Below, in pieces: positions 1 through 11,023 of a stretch of 64,000 nt of DNA. Numbering within the stretch: position 1 is the first letter of the stretch; the number at the start of each line of letters is the position of its first letter. This DNA comes from Nematostella vectensis (taxonomy: Eukaryota > Cnidaria > Anthozoa > Actiniaria > Edwardsiidae), in assembly GCF_932526225.1 (NCBI RefSeq), contig NC_064034.1:2652001-2716000 (forward strand), given 5' to 3'. The notes under the pieces were generated by a model. It made no database searches, was not told the DNA's origin, and worked only from the letters and a program-made list of their open reading frames with translations. A program made the translations under genes and the position numbers.

Positions 1-43
1 CCACCATTGTGCACGGTGCACACCATAACAAACATCTGCTTAC

Positions 44-3000
44 CGTAATTCTTGAAGTGATAGCAAACTATCATCATCAGAATCCGATTCTTCTACGTAA
101 GACCTTGATACCTGTGAAATAAATTTACACTACCAATTGAATTTACAATATCACAAAAAAACTCAGCTAAGTCATGGACTACAAATAGCAAACTTACAGG
201 TAGTGGGGAGTGCTTGCGAATTATCCTCTCCACTCTGTCATGGATTTCTTCAGATGGCGATGATACTCTGGCATAGCTATGTGAGCTAGAGAACTTTGGG
301 GTTGAGAATAGCCTGGGTTTTGTCCTTGGTAGTGGCTCGCTATATGCTCTGGATTGATACAACTCTGGATCTTCATCATTATCCTCAACATACCGACGTG
401 CCCTTATCTTTGGTGGCTCAGAAGATGGTACAAATGTGGTATAGGAAGGGGTTGAAGCTGCCCTTCGATGTCCCGCTGATGTAAACCTGTGCTTTAAGAA
501 ATCTCTCCCAAACACTTTATAATATGCTTGACACACGATGCAGTCTTTGTGAGGAGTCTTGCAGTCGATACAGGGCACTAAAAATAAAGCACAAATAATT
601 GTCAGAAACAATTTCTTCATCAATTTGTACAATACAATAGCTTAATTAATTTCAATAAATCTGAAGAGTTGTTACCAAGTCCCTCTGGCAATAACACTTT
701 GTATATGTTGCTGATCTCCAATTGAGTGGCAGTAGCAGAAATAACATGCAGCCGCTGCATCGACAGCCATGAAGGCTGTTACTTGGTAGGTTCGCATGGA
801 CTTTTAAACTTGTACAGAATTTGCAACAAAATAAACTGATAAATATCTTTATTTTTTATGGAGACTTACTTGGATCACCTTCAGCAGGCAAGAATATTTT
901 GGACCTGGCCCTCTGAGATGACCTAAAGTTCCGGCGTGAAATGATGCTCTCATCAGCTTTGCCAGCCTTAAAGGGTGGTCTTGTTGGAGATGCTGATCTT
1001 GGTCGTCGAGTGGGTGACACAGACCTCGACTTTGGGACTACCATCCCCATGTTTTCTGGTCGTCTTGGACACTCACAAACACAGTGTTCTTCATGAAATG
1101 CTCCATTTCCCATTCTACTTGGAGGAAGTACGACAATTTCATCTTCTGTCTCTGAACTTTCGTCTGATTCCTGAAATTGCAACAAGGGCCACAGGATTGC
1201 AAAGAAACAACAAATAGCCTTTGGTCTTTCATTTATTTTGGGCTATATATTTGGGTGTTTGAATATCAATTTATTCTGTTCTGTGAAATATATCACTATT
1301 TTCTTGAAAAATTCATCTTAACCCTTCACAATTTTATTATAACTGGGCAAGCAATAAGATCAAATTTTCAAAATTTTACATTCATTGTATATTTGTCAAA
1401 TGTACTGTATAACATATTTTAGCTCACCTCAGATTCACTCTCTGCTAACCCATTAGCATGTGCTGGCATTCCTGGGATTGTGATCTCTTGCATGGTAGTT
1501 GTGGAAGAAAAATCCAATTTTGGATCTATCCCCTATAAATAAAGACAAAATAATTGCCAATCAAACAAAAAAATCAACACTTGCTTTAAAGAGGTTGTAC
1601 CTACACTAAAGTGTGCTGTTCTACTAAGAAGAACATCTCGTTCAAGGCCATCTTTTCCTGTCAGGGTAGGGGTTGGGTAGAGAAATTCCTTGGCAGTCTG
1701 CTCGTAACAGGCTAGAAGCTTTCCACCTGGGGATGTAAATCATATTATTTGCAGGAATGTACCGCACAAAACTTGAATATATTATCATGGCCGGACGCTA
1801 CTTTGGGAGCTCTACAATTTTTATTCTTTTTTTACTTTTTACCGTATCCATTAAGACCCAGAAGTCATCAACTAGTCTCCTAAAACGTTCCTCTGTACTA
1901 ATATGTAATGGTCTGGACAGGAAAGACTTTCCTGGTCGAAATTCCTTGGTCAAGCGATTTCCACGTGCTTCGCCTACGTCGCCATATTTGAAATCTTTGG
2001 CTGGACTTCAGTTGTCCTACACCTTCCTCTGTGCTTCATATCTGCTACTTTTAGCGGGGGATATTAGCACCAACCCAGGGCCGAGGAAGGCAATTGAATT
2101 ATGTGGTGTGTGTGGAAAAGGATGTCGCTCAACGCAGAAAGCTATTGAATGTGAGGAATGTGAGAAATGGTTTCACGCAAAATGCGTAAGGATAAGTAAC
2201 ATGGAGTTTAAGGACTACGCTAAGAACCCATCACTTTACTGGGCTTGTTCCACATGCATATTTCCCGGTGAAATTTCCATTAACGAAACAACTTTTGAGT
2301 TACCATCCGAAGGAACAGGTAATTCTCCTGCGGACGACGACCCGTTACAAGATAGGAATCTAATGGGTAATATACAACTAGATCCTGTTGAACCTGGCGC
2401 GGAAGGCATTCCTGAGAATACTGAACTGGAACGTTTAAGGAATCAACACAAAAAGGAGCTGCTTATCGCGCATTTGAATATAAACAGTATCCAAAACAAA
2501 TTTGAGGAGCTTTGTAAAATTATCAAGGATCTGCAAATACATGTGATGTTCATCAGCGAAACAAAGATTGATTCTAGTTACCCCGATTCTCAGTTTAGTA
2601 TGGCGGGATACTCTCTCTATCGTAACGATCGTAAAAAAGGAGGTGGTGGCATCATGGCCTTAATATCGACAGCGCTTGTCAAAAAGAGACTTAAAATTAA
2701 TAAGAATTACAAAACTGTGGAAACCCTCGCCTTTGAAATCAAAACAAATAAAGGCAATATGGTAATTCTGGGAATTTATAGACCACCGACATTGTTGTGT
2801 GGAAACTACCGACTGGAGCTGGAAAATGAACTTAGCGAACTTTGTAACTGGGCAAGTTTGCAGGCAAATTTTGTGGTAGTTTTAGGAGACCTAAATCTGG
2901 ACAGATTGAAACCAGAAAAGCCAGAGGGTAAATTGTTACTAGATTTAGAAGCTGAACAAGATTTTAAGTGCCTGATAACTCAGCCAACACGGGTGGAAAA

Positions 3001-6000
3001 GCGTGGAGATGTTATCACAAAAACTCTAATTGACGTGTTGCTTAGCAATAAGCCGGAGTTATTTAAATGTGCCGGCAATTATTATCCCTGCTTGAGTGAT
3101 CATGCACTCATCTATGGCGTTCTAAAAGAAAGGATAAATCAAAACAAGCCCAAAGTTATTTCCTTTAGGAGCTATAAGAACTTTGATGCGGATTCGTACA
3201 AGAAAATGTTAGAGATGGCTCCTTGGCACGTAGGTGAGCTTTTTGACGAAACGGAAGATCAAGTCAATTATTGGAACTCCTTAATGAATGATATTTTGGA
3301 CGAGGTTGCACCTGTTAAAACTATGAGAGTGCGTGACAAAGACGTGCCGTATATGACTACAGGTTGGAAAAGCGCTATTCGAGCAAAGCGCGAGGCTAAT
3401 GCAAAATACCTTAAAGATAAAACTCCTGAAAATTGGGAACTCAGACGCAGGGCTAGGAATGAAGCGACACAGCAGAGGAGAAAAGCGATAAAGGAGTATT
3501 GGAGACTTAAAACTGCGGACTTGAAGGACAACCCTAAAGAGTTCTTTAAAACGTTTAAGCCGTTTCTGAGCACAAAGGGTTGTAAGGCAAGTGAAGAGAT
3601 TCTTTTGAACGAAAATGGTGAAGTTATCAAAGATCAAAAACAAGTTGCTGAAGTTTTCGTGGAGCATTTCGCATCCATAGCTGATGGAATTGGAGGTGAT
3701 GCTGTCAAATGCAAGAATGTGGAGGATTTCGAGAATCATCCTAGTGTTTTAAGAATCAAACAAAAAAATTTGGAAGAAAGTACTATTTGCATAAAACCAG
3801 TCACACAGGGTCAAGTTTCTGGAGCACTTGGGGCTCTAAACATCAGGAAAGCAACTGGAAGTGACCAAATTCCATCTAAATTACTTAAGATTGGTGCGGA
3901 AGAGTTGGCGAGGCCACTCGCCACTCTATATAACTCTTGTATTACTGCAGGCGCTTGGCCTAGTGCTTGGAAGAGGGGAGATTGGATACCAGTATATAAA
4001 AAAGACGATAAGCTCTCAAAAGAGAATTATCGACCAGTCACTATCTTGTCCTGTGTAAACAAAGTACTTGAGAAACTGGTTAGTGTACAACTCGCCACGA
4101 GTTTCGACTCCCTTATGTACGTGAACTCTAGCGCATATCGAAAACAATACAGCTGCGAAACAACTTTGATCAATCTCACGGAAAGGTGGAAAATGGCAAG
4201 GGATGAGAGACTTTCAGTGAACATTCTATCAACAGATATGTCAAAGGCATTTGACTCGATGCATCCCCCCTTACTACTCAGTAAATTGAAAGCCTATGGA
4301 GCTCAGGATACATGTCTGCGACTTCTTGAGAGTTATCTCTCAGACAGAAGAAATCGTGTTAGAATGGGAAAGGATCTAAGTTCTTACAGCACGGTCAACC
4401 GAGGCTGTCCTCAGGGTTCGGCCCTAGGACCATTGCTCTGGAATATTTTTCAGAATGACCTCCCAATGTGTGTCAATACGGAGTTATCAATGTACGCCGA
4501 CGATCATCAAATTTACCATTGCGGTCAGGATCCGGGAGTGGTCACAGCAAAGCTCAGTGCAAGTGCCGAACTCTCGACTGCGTGGTACGAGTCCAATTTG
4601 TTGGCTGGTAACCTCAAGAAATACCAAACACTAAACATCGGTTATGGTAAAAAGGCAAACGCCTCCGTGGACTCGATCTCACGCATTTCTATCAACAACC
4701 AGGAAATACGGTCAGCGGACTCCCTAAAGCTACTAGGAGTTACAATAGACTCTCAACTCAATTTCTCGGAGCATATAAGCATAGCATGTAAAAATGCTGG
4801 CAGAAGAATCGGTGTGCTGATGAGACTCAGGAACTTGATACCTACAAACGCTAAACTAGTTCTCTATAAATCTGCTGTGTTGCCTTATTTGACATACTGC
4901 CACTTGACCTGGCATTTTTGTAAGGCAAGCGATAGTAGGAAGCTTGAGCGTTTACAGGAACGTGCCTTAAGAGCTGTTTTTAAAGACTGGAATTGCACTT
5001 ACCACGAACTATTAATAAAGGCTAATTTATCTACTCTACGTAATCGTAGACTGCAAGACATTTGCATCTTAATGTACAAAGTTAAAAATGGCCTTTGTCC
5101 ATCTGGGATTAGTGATTTGTTTTCTAAAAAAAACACGAACTATAATTTAAGATTGTCCGATTTTGTTATTCCAAGATTTCATACAGTCACTTACGGGAAA
5201 CATTCCCTAAGATATATGGGGGCTAAACTATGGAATAGCCTACCTAGGGCAGAAAGATCAATTGACAGTTTAAAAAGTTTTAAAGTGACTATGAGAAAAA
5301 AGGATTTCGAATTTATAGAAAATTGTAAGGGCTGTACCCTATGTTCCGCATGATAATTTTTAAATCTAGTCATTTTTTCTTCATAATTTCATATAGATTA
5401 CAATCAATTTACATGTATTTATATATATATATATATATTTATTTAGCTTTATCAGTAAGAATCTACAATTTTAAATTTTTAATAATCAGTATAATTTTTA
5501 TAATTTTATCTTTTTTTGTGTCCCCCAATTAGTAGGGGTTTTATCCCCGGCTAGAGGTTGTTTATGACACTTTAATAAAGTTTCTATCTATCTATCTATG
5601 GTATTTTAAATCGTAAGCACAACTGAGCCAGCAACGGGGTTTGGGGGATAGAGAGGCTGGACGGACCAAAGCATGTTTTGGGTAGTGTAGAGGGCTGCAA
5701 ATACTTTTGTGGTAAAAATAAAACGATATTCAGCAATTGTATGCAAATGTGCCCTAAAAATACCAACCTTTATGAACTTCGGAGTACTGCCTCAGCTCAA
5801 GTTTGATCCGCTGATCTAAAAAATAGGTAAACAATTCAAAACAATGTGATTATGAAGTAACTTTCGTCCCAGGATATAATTTTATTCACCTAGCTATTAA
5901 AAAGATGAGTGGTAAACTAGAGAGAAATAGAGAAGTGTTAATAGGTGCGAAAAAGAGAAAGCGGTTTCGAGGTACTGAGCTGTCACTTGCACGACAATAC

Positions 6001-6518
6001 AGAATGCAAGATACAACGAAGTGTTTTACCTTCTAGCAGATCAACAACGTCCGTGGGCTCCGATACTCCGGTAAATGTCTGAAGAACAAATATGAATTGA
6101 GCTTATTTTTCAAATAACGGTAAAATCTAGTGATATGACTGGCAATCACAAGCGTTGGTTAAAACAATGCGATGTTAAGGCATCGACAACACTCACTCTT
6201 TCGAACACCATTCGCTCGTTGAAGTTAAGTGGAAAAGTCGCGAAAACAGATTTTGTACGATTGGTTTGACCAAGAATGTGGAACAACATGTAAACCATGT
6301 TTCTGTCGGCTAGATGTAGGGTACCAGGACATGTTACCTATGTGGATGAAAACAAACCGAAAGTCAAAATCGAAACGACGACAAGTGGAAGCTATCTAAT
6401 TGAACGCAATAAAATAAGTAATAAAATTAAATTAAAACATTCTATATAATTCTTTAAGCGATTTTCTTACCGTGTAAGCATCGAGCTCAACAGTGCATGT
6501 GATAGCCTTTTGAGGCAT
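44..6518 (-). CDS. SPATA6: SPATA6 homologue (spermatogenesis-associated protein 6), 3' end outside window
   Basis: Nine coding exons on the minus strand fit one open frame: 6518-6471, 6337-6197, 6078-6030, 5815-5768, 1726-1605, 1532-1428, 1170-870, 577-198 and 111-44, all with GT/AG borders and compatible phases (about 420 codons so far). The start MPQKAITCTVELDAYT runs into VTCPGTLHLADRNMVY, then ATFPLNFNERMVFER, the N-terminal C2-like SPATA6 domain. Further family marks are EFLYPTP, GIDPKLDFSSTTT, an Arg/Ser-Pro rich middle (RSVSPTRRPRSASPTRPP) and the C-terminal EEIHDRVERIIRKHS. In vertebrates SPATA6 is needed for the sperm head-tail connecting piece; function here is inferred from homology only. 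The last visible exon ends on a donor at 43-42, so more exons lie to the left. A CR1-like element occupies intron 4 in the opposite orientation. Confidence 0.88.
1757..5353 (+). CDS. CR1-like ORF2 polyprotein: 2A-like motif, PHD finger, AP endonuclease, reverse transcriptase (1198 aa)
   Basis: The frame is uninterrupted. Residues about 15-35 are hydrophobic, and residues 89-100 (TFLCASYLLLLA) lead into GDISTNPGP at 101-109, a 2A-like ribosome-skipping motif with Ser where the usual Glu stands. A C4HC3 PHD finger follows at about 116-167 (CGVC, CEEC, WFHAKC, WACSTC). The endonuclease starts near residue 235 (IAHLNINSIQ; ISETK; GDLNLDRL; SDHALIYG). The reverse transcriptase includes VYKKDDK, NYRPVTILS, DMSKAFDS, GCPQGSALGPLLW and the catalytic YADD at about residue 913. 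The C-terminal region matches the thumb/connection area of CR1/jockey-type proteins. Several in-frame Met codons exist near the start (the one at 1787, MAGRY, is an alternative). Integrity of the frame suggests recent insertion. Activity itself cannot be judged. Confidence 0.88.
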   Translation: MYRTKLEYIIMAGRYFGSSTIFILFLLFTVSIKTQKSSTSLLKRSSVLICNGLDRKDFPGRNSLVKRFPRASPTSPYLKSLAGLQLSYTFLCASYLLLLAGDISTNPGPRKAIELCGVCGKGCRSTQKAIECEECEKWFHAKCVRISNMEFKDYAKNPSLYWACSTCIFPGEISINETTFELPSEGTGNSPADDDPLQDRNLMGNIQLDPVEPGAEGIPENTELERLRNQHKKELLIAHLNINSIQNKFEELCKIIKDLQIHVMFISETKIDSSYPDSQFSMAGYSLYRNDRKKGGGGIMALISTALVKKRLKINKNYKTVETLAFEIKTNKGNMVILGIYRPPTLLCGNYRLELENELSELCNWASLQANFVVVLGDLNLDRLKPEKPEGKLLLDLEAEQDFKCLITQPTRVEKRGDVITKTLIDVLLSNKPELFKCAGNYYPCLSDHALIYGVLKERINQNKPKVISFRSYKNFDADSYKKMLEMAPWHVGELFDETEDQVNYWNSLMNDILDEVAPVKTMRVRDKDVPYMTTGWKSAIRAKREANAKYLKDKTPENWELRRRARNEATQQRRKAIKEYWRLKTADLKDNPKEFFKTFKPFLSTKGCKASEEILLNENGEVIKDQKQVAEVFVEHFASIADGIGGDAVKCKNVEDFENHPSVLRIKQKNLEESTICIKPVTQGQVSGALGALNIRKATGSDQIPSKLLKIGAEELARPLATLYNSCITAGAWPSAWKRGDWIPVYKKDDKLSKENYRPVTILSCVNKVLEKLVSVQLATSFDSLMYVNSSAYRKQYSCETTLINLTERWKMARDERLSVNILSTDMSKAFDSMHPPLLLSKLKAYGAQDTCLRLLESYLSDRRNRVRMGKDLSSYSTVNRGCPQGSALGPLLWNIFQNDLPMCVNTELSMYADDHQIYHCGQDPGVVTAKLSASAELSTAWYESNLLAGNLKKYQTLNIGYGKKANASVDSISRISINNQEIRSADSLKLLGVTIDSQLNFSEHISIACKNAGRRIGVLMRLRNLIPTNAKLVLYKSAVLPYLTYCHLTWHFCKASDSRKLERLQERALRAVFKDWNCTYHELLIKANLSTLRNRRLQDICILMYKVKNGLCPSGISDLFSKKNTNYNLRLSDFVIPRFHTVTYGKHSLRYMGAKLWNSLPRAERSIDSLKSFKVTMRKKDFEFIENCKGCTLCSA
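2057..2083 (+). other. 2A-like translational recoding motif GDISTNPGP
   Basis: Nine codons read GDISTNPGP directly downstream of a hydrophobic stretch and about seven residues before the PHD finger. The consensus of 2A peptides is D-x-E-x-NPG|P; here D, NPG and P are kept and Glu is replaced by Ser. 2A-like sequences at this place are described for non-LTR elements of several marine invertebrates. Skipping efficiency of this variant is unknown. Confidence 0.6.
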
Positions 6519-6947
6519 TTTGAGAGTAATTACGCCGCTGTCACGGCTATCCCGATGGTGATATTTCTGTAAACACTGACCAACACGCGTCTTCTCCTCC
6601 GCTACCAGGGACGCTTTGAGTGTGCACATGCGCAGAACTCGCACCACAGGAAACCCTACTGCAGGAAAAGTGCCTTCATGAAAATCTATTTCGGAAAGGT
6701 CACATGATTCCCCCGTCCAACACACTATAAAATTTTGTCTTAATCCCGATTCTCGGAGATTTAAACTTCTAAATCACGTTTCATGGGGAGAGTTAAATCA
6801 CGTTTCATGGACGTCGAAATGGACGATTTCACGTTTCTCGACATTGAAAAACTGCCAAATCACGTTTCACGAAAACATCCTTTATCACCCTGGACTTTTT
6901 GCTCTGGAATCTGCATAGGCATTTAAAGAGCATATAGCTGTCGGCTC

Positions 6948-7120
6948 ACCCACATTAGGCGGGTGTCACCAGATTTTTAACCTCCACAAGCCTAATTTTT
7001 GTGAGAATAATAAAATACATTCTCTGCATTCACCCGCATTGTTTTTTCGCATATTTACTGTATTTCACCCGATTCACAAGATCTTTCCAAGTTGGGTTGA
7101 AATATAAAGCTATGAAGGAG
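6948..7120 (+). repeat. Dispersed repeat, copy 1
   Basis: Shares a long, diverged but collinear stretch with 24898-25085, including the anchors GTGAGAAT, ACATTCTCTG, TCACCCGCATTG versus TCATCCGCATTG, TTTACTGTATTTCA versus TTTGCTGTATTTCA, and CCAAGTTGGGTTGA. Both copies are in the same orientation. No coding potential. Confidence 0.6.
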
Positions 7121-7167
7121 TAATAACATTAAAATCGCTTTTTGTCCCATCTGTTGCCCCTCAGATT

Positions 7168-7290
7168 ACTGTATGATGTATGAGTACTGTATGTGGAGTT
7201 CCGTATGATGTATGAGTACGATGTATGAGTACTGTATGTGGATGAGTACTGTATGAGTTCCGTATGATGTATGAGTACTGTATGATGTCC
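7168..7290. repeat. Degenerate tandem repeat (GTATGATGTATGAGTACT)
   Basis: The words GTATGATGTATGAGTACT and GTATGTGGA recur irregularly about six times within 120 bases. It is a short minisatellite-like block without a stable unit length. Confidence 0.6.
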
Positions 7291-8989
7291 TCTTGTCTAA
7301 ACATAAAGCAGAAGAGGCAAGATGTGCAAGTTTTAAGCCCCGCCAAGATTGCACTGAAAACTGCTTTGATTTGATAAGCTGCACATTTATACCATGTAAA
7401 AGAACTAACTAACTTGTCCGGGTCCTTTGCTCAATCTACCCTTCACAATTCAAAGCCTCTGTAAATATAATGCACTGAATTGTATAGAGATATTTGAATC
7501 TTTGAGTAACGAATTGAACTTTTGTACGCATTTTCCTTATCTTTTTTTATTCTTTCGATGACGTTTTTTTTTTTCAAAACTTTTCCATTTTTTGCAATTC
7601 TTATTTCAAATTTTAACAATCTCACTTGTATCCCGTATAGAGAAATATTAGAGGGCCACCGCTCTAATATGTCATGGTTTCCAGAGAACTCCTTATCACT
7701 TTTAATCTATGTTTTTTTTTTCTTTGTCTTTTTAACGATAAATTAAAACCCCGACGCCTCGAGATTCTTCACTTCACGATATTACTGTTATTTTCAGAAA
7801 AGTTTTTGATTGTATTTTGTCTATCTATCTATCACTACTACTGACCATTGTAGTCTTCACCTGTCCGATAGATACTATGTCATCACGTCGAAAAAAACAA
7901 GTAAGGCTAAAAAATTAGAGTGACCGCTTGGCCGCGGAGTTTTTAGGGAAAATTAGACTTCGGATATAATTCCGGCTATGATCGTTACGAAGCGCCAGCT
8001 TAGAATCACTTAAAAGGAAGAAAATAACTAAATGGTAAAAGATATTAGAACACCGAATTATCTTAGTGACAGGAAAAAATGAAATTCGACATGCTCATGA
8101 GGCTCGAACGGTTCAATACCGGGGGAGGTTAAACCCCATAACCTTTCTTTTTTCTTTATTTTACAGAATTCTTATCAGTTATATACCGTTTATCAACACT
8201 TTTTTAGTATGATAAAAATAACCTAGAGATATATGATAACATTTTTACAATTGTGTAACAATTGTATCAAAATACTTCTTGCAGTCGCTATATTCATGTA
8301 CGGACATAGCCTGCTAGCCGTCTCTCCATTGGGTTTATTCGGAAATTGCTGTTTTCGGAGTTTCAGGAATCCTAAAAAAAGTAATTTTCGAATAAGCAGG
8401 CTATTTTTTAAATTTTGTACCAAACCCCCGTGCATCGCGCCTCGTCGATTAATAATATCTCATATTTATTCATGAATTTGCAAACTAGAAGCATTGTTGA
8501 TTTTATTCGCATCAGATCAGATAGATCGCACGCTCAGACGCTTTGAAGGGGATACTAAACGAGTTTCAATTTGAACGAATTTTTGAAAACAATAACCCGC
8601 GAGTCAGCCTTAATATGCGCAAGGATGAAAAGCATGTCAGAGGCTACATGCATAATGAATAATAATAATATTATACAATTTTTTCAGAGCTACGTTACTT
8701 GTAACCGGTTTTGTCCATACCCGATTGATGAAAAAGCTACTATAATTAAAAAGTTTTAGTAACAATTTCAAATTGTTCTCGTTTTCCCTGAAAATTCCTG
8801 GATCTATGCCCTTGGATTACTACGGTGTCTGTCTGTCTGTACCAAGATTTGGGCTCCCTTTGGCAGTCAGCGATACGAAAGCGGCCATGATTTTTCGCAT
8901 GTGCCCCTGTGTTTACCTCTGTTTGATTACGTTAAACTCATCGTCGGATAAGTTTGGGGTCAGGTATCGGATAGCTTGGTAACCGCCTA

Positions 8990-9215
8990 ACCAAGCGCAC
9001 CCGAGGAGCCAGGCCTCCGGGCCACAGCTCCCCGCCTTCCCGGGGGACCCGTCACACCTTTCGGTGGAATATACTTACCTAGTTAGTTGCATGCTACCCT
9101 AAGGGTGTAGGGGGAGGGGCGAAAAACCCGCGAATCCAGTGTTGAGCCGAGCGAGATTTGCAGACCTCTCAGAGAGGACTAGACCCAGGAGCACGCGGTC
9201 GTCCTCGATTTTAAC
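8990..9215. other. GC-rich, hairpin-rich patch of unknown nature
   Basis: A block of about 225 bases is far more GC-rich than its AT-rich surroundings. It contains a perfect short hairpin (GCTTGGT...ACCAAGC, about 8973-8995) and CCTCTC/GAGAGG near 9165. It also contains ATACTTACCT at about 9070, which on the minus strand reads as an ideal 5' splice site AG|GTAAGTAT. It resembles a structured RNA gene or SINE head, but it does not match U1 or any other snRNA beyond the first ten bases, nor a tRNA. Confidence 0.3.
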
Positions 9216-10494
9216 TTATGCTAAATGTGCGCTTTTGCTTATGTAGCATACATATAAAATGTTTATACAGCGAATACAATGTTGGATATTAGTGATTTGG
9301 ATATGTGATCCAAACCACTAGTGATGGTCATCTGGGTTCTCATTGGATATAAAGATCCATGCATGTTACCCATATTTAGTAAATAAACCCCTTCTGGCGG
9401 CTGGGATATCGGCGGATAATGTCCAAGGATGAGAAATGGTACGAAAAATAAACAGTTGGCCGAGAAGCGAAGCTTCGATCCAGTTGATCCCAGAGTCTTA
9501 AATCACGCACTCTATGCATTTCAATGTCCGAGAAACGGTTAATTGGATCCAGCGTACTCTATGGAAGATCATTTTCACAGCGTTTGTAAAAAAAGATGGT
9601 TTTCGGTCAAAAAGATTTCCATAAACATCCTTTGCCGGTTCACATCGCTGAAGATGTGATCGCGCGTTTGACTCATGTTGCTAGGAAACGTGAGCGCTAA
9701 CCAATCAGAGGCGTATCTAAAAATAACTTCTTGTTCTAAAAATAGCTTTCACGGACGTCATCATTGGAACATACCCTAATACGGGGGATTCGTTCTCTTA
9801 CATCATGGTTTCTTGCCCCTACTTATGAGCCCCTGGTTCTCAAAAAGGGGGGTGGATATCCAACCAATCCATTCCCCCTTCCCCTGTTTCTGCCCCTGGC
9901 AGTCCTTTTTCGAATATACTTTTTTTCAAAATATTTATGACTGCACGTCCCCTCCTCAACTAATCAGATTGCCTGTAATGGTAATCGACCTTCAATTAAA
10001 TAATTACTTTTGTTTAAAAAAAAATGTTTTTGTCCCTTTTCTCTATGAAACAAAGGGTTAGCAAGGGCGGTTGGAGTGGTCCCATAAGTGTGTGTGTGTG
10101 TGGGGAAGGGGGGGGGGCAAAAGTTTGGTGGTTAGTGGTTTCAGGGGGGAGGGGTGGTTGGTGGTTTCAAATTCTTAAGCACTATTTATAAGAACGCGGG
10201 GATAACCTAGGTTTTTTTTATGAATGGAGTTTTAAACTGTTCAACAAATTTGTTGTCGGTTGCATATGTACCGCTTGAAACCCGTTGGTTCCTATAGAAA
10301 CACACGCTCAGAAAAGTTGCAGGGGCTGGCACCCCCCCCCCCCCCCCCCCTGTTTTCCCCTTCCGCCGACCCTGGTTAGTGATCAGCCAAGAAAGTGGCT
10401 GCAAAGAAAAGGGGGTCTTGTATAAATATGGTTTACGGATGGAAATGTGCGAACTTTCCCCAGGCAAATCTATAAGAATATAGATTTTATACGA

Positions 10495-10644
10495 TGGCCC
10501 ACAAGGGCACGGCAAAAAAAAAATTTTCACGACAAAACTTTATTATCTCACGGCAAAATTCTTAAAAATTCTCAAAAAAGTTTTGCCGTGAGATAATGAA
10601 GTTTTGCCGTGAAGAAAAAATGTTTGCCGTTCCCTTGTGGGCCA
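10495..10644. mobile_element. Fold-back MITE, about 150 bp
   Basis: The two ends are inverted copies beginning TGGCCCACAAGGG. The inverted similarity continues inward through CACGGCAAAA and TTATCTCACGGCAAAA with small differences, leaving only about 20 bases of loop. This is the shape of a non-autonomous fold-back element. It has no coding sequence and no clear target duplication. Confidence 0.7.
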
Positions 10645-10784
10645 CCGTAATTTCACCCTTGCAATGACCAGCTAATCTGAGCTCGAGACCTTCACTTCTC
10701 TGTGAGAACTTCTAGCTGTAGTCCACCTAACAGTTCTTGGACGCTAAACGTCTCATCGGTTTCCTTATCTGTACCTTATTCTAG

Positions 10785-10953
10785 CGCTGCCGAATGACGA
10801 GTACCAGTTTGGCCAGCAAGTCTTCTCTCTGATCAAAGATTCACGTTCCTGACTGGACGCCAAGGCGGACTTGCACTTCCCGCGGCTCGCTTCTCGCGCC
10901 GATTGACGGCGAACTCGTCTACGACTTCATCACCGAGCTGTTTCTCCCAGAAG
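10785..10953 (+). pseudogene. CTLD front-half exon of the lectin pseudogene
   Basis: Reads PNDEYQFGQQVFSLIKDSRS, then TGA, then LDAKAD, a one-base shift, and CTSRGSLLAPIDGE with LVYDFITELFLPE. It is bounded by TTCTAG and GTAAAA. It aligns with the 23353-23541 exon at YQFG, Trp (here TGA), the first CTLD Cys and the acidic helix 2. The phase at both borders matches that paralogous exon. Confidence 0.75.
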
Positions 10954-11023
10954 GTAAAAATCAGTTTCAAAAGCTTCCTTTTAATTTTGTAGTAAATAAT
11001 ATCGAAATTTTGGTATTTCTTAG

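Larger units (their letters stand above)
1745..5599 (+). mobile_element. CR1/L2-like non-LTR retrotransposon, near full length
   Basis: One long open frame with PHD finger, apurinic endonuclease and reverse transcriptase is followed by about 245 bases of AT-rich 3' sequence ending in AATAAAG and a TCTA microsatellite (5584-5599), the usual 3' terminus of CR1/L2-type elements. No poly-A tail and no LTR are seen. The 5' boundary is uncertain and was placed just after the splice acceptor region of the host exon 1726-1605. The element lies in an intron of the SPATA6 homologue, antisense to it; without it that intron would be roughly 0.2 kb. Confidence 0.85.
6519..10494. other. Gene-poor region between SPATA6 homologue and lectin pseudogene
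   Basis: No exon with supported splice phases or recognisable domain was found on either strand. The stretch holds the presumed upstream region of the SPATA6 homologue (6519-6950), a dispersed repeat copy (6948-7120), a degenerate GTATGATGTATGAGTACT tandem block (about 7168-7290), and a GC-rich patch (about 8990-9215). Front exons of the lectin pseudogene (signal peptide and PAN) were looked for here and not found. Confidence 0.5.

Noticed and set aside
93-632. Minus-strand frame with an apparent signal peptide (MYKLMKKLFLTIICALFLV)
   Set aside because: The hydrophobic start is intron sequence read through the acceptor at 580-578; the real exon is 577-198 of the SPATA6 homologue.
8233-8475. 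Possible signal-peptide exon for the upstream lectin copy
   Set aside because: It has a hydrophobic start, but no PAN Cys pattern, no donor in the right phase and no similarity to exon 22247-22570.
9069-9080. ATACTTACCT as the start of a U1 snRNA gene
   Set aside because: Only the first ten bases agree; none of the U1 stem-loops or the Sm site follow.
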